A stretch of 64,000 nt of DNA, from contig BSYQ01000004.1 in NCBI GenBank assembly GCA_030272585.1, positions 3,534,001 to 3,598,000 on the forward strand. The letters are read 5' to 3'. Positions 59,567 through 64,000 of this stretch are shown piece by piece. The DNA comes from Bryopsis sp. KO-2023 (Eukaryota > Chlorophyta > Ulvophyceae > Bryopsidales > Bryopsidaceae). Under the pieces are notes generated by a model. The model searched no databases and was not told the origin of the DNA. It saw only the letters and a program-made list of their open reading frames with translations. How positions within the stretch are numbered: position 1 is the first letter of the stretch; each line of letters starts with the position of its first letter. Both the position numbers and the translations under genes were made by a program.

Positions 59567-62242
59567 CTATCCAAACACTTGTGGTTGAACCTTCGGTAGT
59601 TTGCGCTCTTTTCTCAATCTCTCCAATTTCGCTTTGATCCCCGAAAACCGTGCTTTCGTCTCCGTTGTCAGACATTCATGCAAGCCATCTTTGGTGCCAA
59701 TTATGACTAAGTGCCTCGATGCCCGGGTCATTGCGGTGTAAAACATCTTCTTGGTGTTGTTGGCCTTCCCTGGAACGACAGGCATCACCACGATGGGGAA
59801 TTCTGCCCCCTGTGATCGGTGCACCGTCAAAGCCCATGCAGGCTGGAGCACTTGGCTCAACTCTCTTCGGGAATATCTCACAGCGTTTCGGCCAGGGTAC
59901 AACACATCCACATCGTTCGCATTCACCGCCACGACCTCCCCTAAGTCTCCATTGAACACGTTTCTCGAATAATCGTTCTTGCACTGGATGACCTTGTCAC
60001 GTACCCTCACGGTGATCAAACCGTGGTCGAGCATCTCGAATTTACCCTCCGGTTTCTTCAGATGGCGACGGTTCAGCAAATCTTGGAGCAACGCATTGAG
60101 CCTGATCGTCCCAGGGTCACCCTTCTTAGTGCAAGACACCACCTGGATATCCCGCGGGCTCCTAATTTCCTCAATCACATCCATCATGGCGCTCTGCACC
60201 TCCAATTCTGCGTTCACCCCATCCGGCACCTCCAACCACACACAATCGCTCCGCAGTTTCTTCGGAAAATCTTTGAAATTTTTCAGAGTGACCTTCTGGA
60301 AGCTCGGCATCTGGTCTTTCAGAAATGCATGGGCATTCGCAGCGATGGCGCTGTTTTCCGCTTGCCTGTAGATCTGACGGAGCTCCACAACTGGCACGAT
60401 TCCAGAATCAATCAAATCCTGCAGGACTTGACCGGCTCCGACGGAGGGTAATTGATTGGGGTCCCCAACGAGACACACCCCTGTACCTCTCGAAACCGCT
60501 TCCAACAGCGAGGAGAACAGACTCGCATCGATCATAGAAGTCTCATCCACTCCCAAAAAATTGTGACGCAACTGGAAGCGTCGGTTGTGCACGAACAACT
60601 CTCGACCTTCCCAACCCTCCTCGTCATTTTTCTGCCAACCAAATTGCCTTTCCAGAAGTCGATGTATAGTTTTTGGATCCACTGGGAGCCCCAGTTTCCC
60701 CTTGAGATTGCTGGCAGCCCTCCCAGTGGGGGCACACACCCCCACAGCATCATATCCCCAATCCATTGCTCCCTTCTGATTCAATATGCATGCGATGATG
60801 AACCTCATGCAAAACGTTTTTCCGCTGCCAGGCCATCCAGTGATCACGACGATGTTGTTCGACAGCGCCACTTCCAGTGCCTTTTTCTGGCCATCAGAGA
60901 GCCCCTGGAAATCAAATTCACCGGGGAATTTCTTGTGCAGCACACGTTCCAAATCTCCGACGGCGGCTGCCCCTTTCCAATGCCTCCTGGTGGGCGTCGT
61001 CAAGAGGCTGACCACTGCATCGCAAATCGCCGTTTCGCTGTCCCATCGAGCTTGGAGAAAGCAGAGCATACCCTTGCCCCAGTTTTTGACATCTCTCAGC
61101 CGCCCCTTCGACAATCGGGTATCGATGCAGATCATCAAGTCCCAATATTCAAGGTCCTTCCTGGACATGAAGCGGACAATGCTGTCCACCATCCATTGTT
61201 CTGATTCTTTATCCTCCAAGGCATATCCCAGCAGCTTTGCCGTGCTGTGCTTCAGCTTCCCCCATGGAAGGCACGAATGTTGATATTCAACATCCGCCAA
61301 TTTGAGTTCGTGGATCACCGCTGCACACACTCGGCTGGGATGCGCTTTGGCCTGCTCCTCCCCCAGTCTCCTCATTGCGAAACCATCCACACTCTCGAAA
61401 GAAATCTGAGGGTTGGCGTACAACAGCGGGATGTACGGATCCTTGTCCAACTCAGCGTTCAGATCCAACTCCTTCCTCTCCATGTTGGCAACCAGTTGCT
61501 TCGCCGTGAAAAAATCCAGCTTGCATTTATGTATGAGGTCCGAAGTCAGTGCCCTGGTCGCTTCCCCAGCATCCCAGTCTTCCTTGATCTTCTTGGCTTT
61601 AACGGGGCCGATCCCACTCACCGTCTGCAGCTCACGTACAGCTCTGATTGAATTCAAATTCAATGTGTTCGCCGTTTCCCCACCGAATGCTTCGAAGATC
61701 ACTTGAGCGGTCTTCTCACCGACACCCCCGACTTGTCTCAAATCGTACATCACTTCTGGGCCGCATCTGACATTCGAAGCAGCGGCGGTGCTGCTCATTC
61801 TCTTGGAGGATTTCCCAACCGGTGTCACGGATTTGGCAAACGAATTCCCCTCATCATTTGGTGATTTTGTGGTGGTGGATCTCGTGCGTTTCCTTGCTGG
61901 ACTGCTTTTGACTGCCTTTGGTTTCCCGATCGGTGCCCCACCCCCAGCCCCACCCCCAACCCCACCCCCAACCCCACCATCCAACACCACACCAGCACCC
62001 TCATTTGCTTTCGCCAGGAGGTAGCGTCTTTTGAACTCCTCATGGTAATTGATAGAGGTGGTGGAGCGGCGAGAAGAAGAGCATGTGAGTGCCGAGGTTC
62101 TGCGATTTGTGCTGGATGCCCAATGACAGACAGAGGGCAAAGAGGAAGAAGACCTGATACTATGATATTGAGCAGGAGGTATCGTGATCATGGCTGATGA
62201 GGGTCTCAAATTTGTTTGCACTTTCCACAACAGACGGAGCAT
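59567..62242 (-). CDS. RecD2-like DNA helicase, intronless, organelle-type N-terminus
   Basis: A single uninterrupted exon encodes 891 aa from the ATG at 62242 (upstream in-frame codons lack an ATG). Residues 1-80 are rich in R, S and T and poor in acids (MLRLLWKVQTNLRPSSAM), like a mitochondrial or plastid targeting peptide. Tandem helix-hairpin-helix motifs near 165-205 (GGVGEKTAQVIFEAFGG, VSGIGPVKAKKI) match those of bacterial RecD2. The SF1B helicase core then shows Walker A GWPGSGKT (about 467), motif II GVDETSM (about 564), motif III VGDPNQLPSVGAGQVL, and motif VI TVHRSQGAEFP followed by YTAMTRA. RecD2 enzymes unwind DNA 5' to 3' and act in repair. A Gly/Val-rich insert is coded by the CCCCA-type repeat near 61935-61980. 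Neighbouring genes are intron-rich, so a bacterial or organellar origin, or a retrocopy, is likely. It converges on the EGF gene. Confidence 0.93.
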   Translation of the reverse strand: MLRLLWKVQTNLRPSSAMITIPPAQYHSIRSSSSLPSVCHWASSTNRRTSALTCSSSRRSTTSINYHEEFKRRYLLAKANEGAGVVLDGGVGGGVGGGAGGGAPIGKPKAVKSSPARKRTRSTTTKSPNDEGNSFAKSVTPVGKSSKRMSSTAAASNVRCGPEVMYDLRQVGGVGEKTAQVIFEAFGGETANTLNLNSIRAVRELQTVSGIGPVKAKKIKEDWDAGEATRALTSDLIHKCKLDFFTAKQLVANMERKELDLNAELDKDPYIPLLYANPQISFESVDGFAMRRLGEEQAKAHPSRVCAAVIHELKLADVEYQHSCLPWGKLKHSTAKLLGYALEDKESEQWMVDSIVRFMSRKDLEYWDLMICIDTRLSKGRLRDVKNWGKGMLCFLQARWDSETAICDAVVSLLTTPTRRHWKGAAAVGDLERVLHKKFPGEFDFQGLSDGQKKALEVALSNNIVVITGWPGSGKTFCMRFIIACILNQKGAMDWGYDAVGVCAPTGRAASNLKGKLGLPVDPKTIHRLLERQFGWQKNDEEGWEGRELFVHNRRFQLRHNFLGVDETSMIDASLFSSLLEAVSRGTGVCLVGDPNQLPSVGAGQVLQDLIDSGIVPVVELRQIYRQAENSAIAANAHAFLKDQMPSFQKVTLKNFKDFPKKLRSDCVWLEVPDGVNAELEVQSAMMDVIEEIRSPRDIQVVSCTKKGDPGTIRLNALLQDLLNRRHLKKPEGKFEMLDHGLITVRVRDKVIQCKNDYSRNVFNGDLGEVVAVNANDVDVLYPGRNAVRYSRRELSQVLQPAWALTVHRSQGAEFPIVVMPVVPGKANNTKKMFYTAMTRASRHLVIIGTKDGLHECLTTETKARFSGIKAKLERLRKERKLPKVQPQVFG

Positions 62243-63677
62243 CCAGCTGCTGAGAAAGCCACACACGAATCAATGCTCCCTCCAATCGAAAATCGATCGA
62301 ACCAGGATTGGTTAGACAATTTGTTCAGTTTGATTTTCATCGATACATGGGGGGGGGTGGGGGCAAAGTCAACTCTTTAATTCAAAGGAATCATACCCAA
62401 ACCATTTTGAAATGAGATGAGCGATGCTGCTCACCGTTTTTTTTATGCAATTCATGATTGCCACAACAGGATTTCACGTGGGAGGATGTGTCAGTGCATT
62501 TCCCAAAGCTTGACGACCCCATTAAGATCCCACCAAGATCACCTTGAATTGCCTTGTCGTCACACCAGCCAGAGCTTCGACCCTCTTCCGCCTGTCTGAC
62601 CTCACAGCCTGCACCAGATGAATGCCTCATCAGCACATGACCCACACTTTCTAAAAGATGTGGATTCAGATCCAGCAGATATGCAGAAGCTGCCAAGAAA
62701 TGACACTTTGGGGGAAAGACAACTGACATCCAACCCCCCTCCCCCCCCAGAAATGCCCATCCTTCTTGAAAATTCACAGAATGCGTGGATGGCATGAGGG
62801 GAGCTCACGTTTTGCTAGATGTGGATCTATCCTCAAAAAACAGTTCATAAACTCGGCGACGGGCTGCTCCCGTCCCCGTTTTCTGGACTCTGCGCCGTCA
62901 GGACAGCGACATTGTCCCACAGAACCATCCACGGCCTTCGCTTTCTTTTTCTCGTGGTTGGTTTTTCCCAGGAGCCATGCTGACTCACCATAGTTTGTGC
63001 AGAGCAGTCCAGCAGGCGCATTACAACTGACTTTGTCTGGGGGAGGGGCTTTGTTTCGGAGTGTTTTAATGAGATTAATTGGTCATTCCCTGCATGACCT
63101 TCCAAGGGTTACATATCCATGCATTGATGGCCGTAAGAAGATACTTCTTCCCCCCAGCTCAGATTTCGCTGTTTGATGCTGTCCAAAACTTTTCTGTTCG
63201 GTTGAGAACTCTCGGGTGGCGGCTGGAAAGGGGGAGGATGGGATTCGCCGAGCTACCGCCACCCGCTGTACTTTCGCTTGACAAGAAATGCAAGAACACA
63301 TCAAGTTCTGGTGACTAATGTAGACCCGAAACGTCTCCTCTGTCTCAGCATTTTCTCGCGAAAAACGTCCCTCCGCACCTCTCAGCCGTCCGTCCAGTAC
63401 TTGACAGAAAGCCAATGGATTTGACGTCGAGGGGCCCGCAGTCCCCTCCTACCGGTTGAAGCTTCACGATGTTTCCGTTCGTTTTCTACTTATCGCGGAC
63501 CCCTGCCCCTGATCACCATCGGGATTGGACTTTCGGGTGTCGACTTGTGTGTGGATTGGTTGTGGTCTGTGAGTGGTGAAGGAGTTCGGAGCAACCTCTG
63601 CAGTATTTGGTGTACCTCTGCCCATCAAACAAGTTTGACGAGTCGATTCCCGAAGTCCAATTCAGGAGGAGGATATC
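62243..63677. promoter_or_regulatory. Divergent region between helicase gene and expansin 2
   Basis: No gene supported in 1.4 kb. It should hold the promoters of both genes and perhaps a non-coding first exon of the helicase, since an acceptor-like ctcagcag lies just before its ATG. Short open frames here have no recognised domains. Confidence 0.4.
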
Positions 63678-64000
63678 ATGGCGGTTTTCAACAAGGTTAT
63701 GGCGCTCTTGGTGTGCTTTTTGGCATCGCCGCTTGCTGGTGTTGTTCAAGCTGAGGCCGGATGGCGCTGGGGACGAGCGACGTTCTATGGAATTTGGTGG
63801 AGCATCCACACGTGAGTGAATCCCATTTGATCTCTACCCTACGCCGCCGCTGGCTCGCTCGCTCGTTAATGGGCTGTGCAACATGGCTATCCGAACCGCC
63901 CTTCAATTTTCTTTTGCTGTCTCTTTACGGCGGCGCCGCCCTTTTGGAAAACAATTCACACTGGCTTTTTGGCTTTGTGCAGAGGAAGCTGCGGTTACGG
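63678..64000 (+). CDS. Expansin-like protein 2, cut by the window end
   Basis: Exon 1 (63678-63811) and the start of exon 2 (63983-64000) are visible. Exon 1 encodes a signal peptide (VMALLVCFLASPLAGVVQA) and the mature start GWRWGRATFYGIWWSIHT, almost identical to expansin 1. Exon 2 begins GSCGYG. The first intron sits at exactly the same codon and phase (2) as in expansin 1, so the two are paralogues. Signal peptides differ and three of the five comparable exon 2 codons differ silently, so the duplication is not very recent. The remainder lies beyond the window. Confidence 0.9.

Noticed and set aside
60452-61204. A 250-codon plus-strand frame inside the helicase gene
   Set aside because: It is antisense to the conserved helicase motifs and shows no domain of its own.

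Overview
The window is nuclear DNA from a eukaryote with many short GT-AG introns, the standard stop codons, and very frequent homopolymer runs (A, T, G and C) between genes. The gene content points to a flagellated, probably free-living protist or alga. A sperm-tail PG-rich repeat protein and a SPATA4-type calponin-homology protein indicate cilia. A Cdc7/MAP3K-epsilon kinase with a long armadillo-like tail is typical of plants, amoebae and other non-animals. Two expansins indicate cell-wall or polysaccharide biology. The lineage cannot be fixed from sequence alone. I rebuilt spliced models by hand, requiring GT-AG ends and matching intron phases, so exon borders are good but not transcript-verified.

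Layout. A (1-10.3 kb): a plus-strand STPG ciliary gene (831-2373); a minus-strand two-membrane-segment coiled-coil protein (4012-5896); a minus-strand CID (RNA polymerase II CTD-binding) protein (7188-8888); and two small head-to-head gene models that overlap at their 5' ends (8993-9529 minus, 9401-10293 plus). B (10.3-15.7 kb): a gene-poor stretch with two strong inverted repeats, then a secreted trypsin-fold protein (12654-14360) whose catalytic serine is replaced by aspartate. C (15.7-33.3 kb): VAC14 (minus) head-to-head with ICMT (plus); TMEM70-like (minus) head-to-head with the MAP3K-epsilon/Cdc7-like kinase (plus, 17 exons, about 1,179 aa).

D (33.3-37.9 kb): about 4.5 kb of purine-rich, gene-free sequence between the convergent kinase and CH-protein genes. 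E (37.9-54.4 kb): a CH-domain protein with a long ciliary-type tail (37908-40864), a coiled-coil gene (41209-45866), expansin 1 (46685-47747), an unrecognised charged or coiled-coil protein (48427-50120) and a second coiled-coil gene (51915-54349). F (55.0-64.0 kb): an EGF-containing type I membrane protein (55012-59179), an intronless RecD2-like helicase with an organelle-type N-terminus (59567-62242) and the first part of expansin 2, cut by the window end.

Genes work in endosome lipid control (VAC14), CaaX protein methylation (ICMT), mitochondrial ATP synthase assembly (TMEM70), cell-cycle signalling (kinase), cilia (STPG, CH protein, perhaps the coiled-coil genes) and the cell surface (expansins, EGF protein, protease homologue). 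No virus-like element or CRISPR array was seen.
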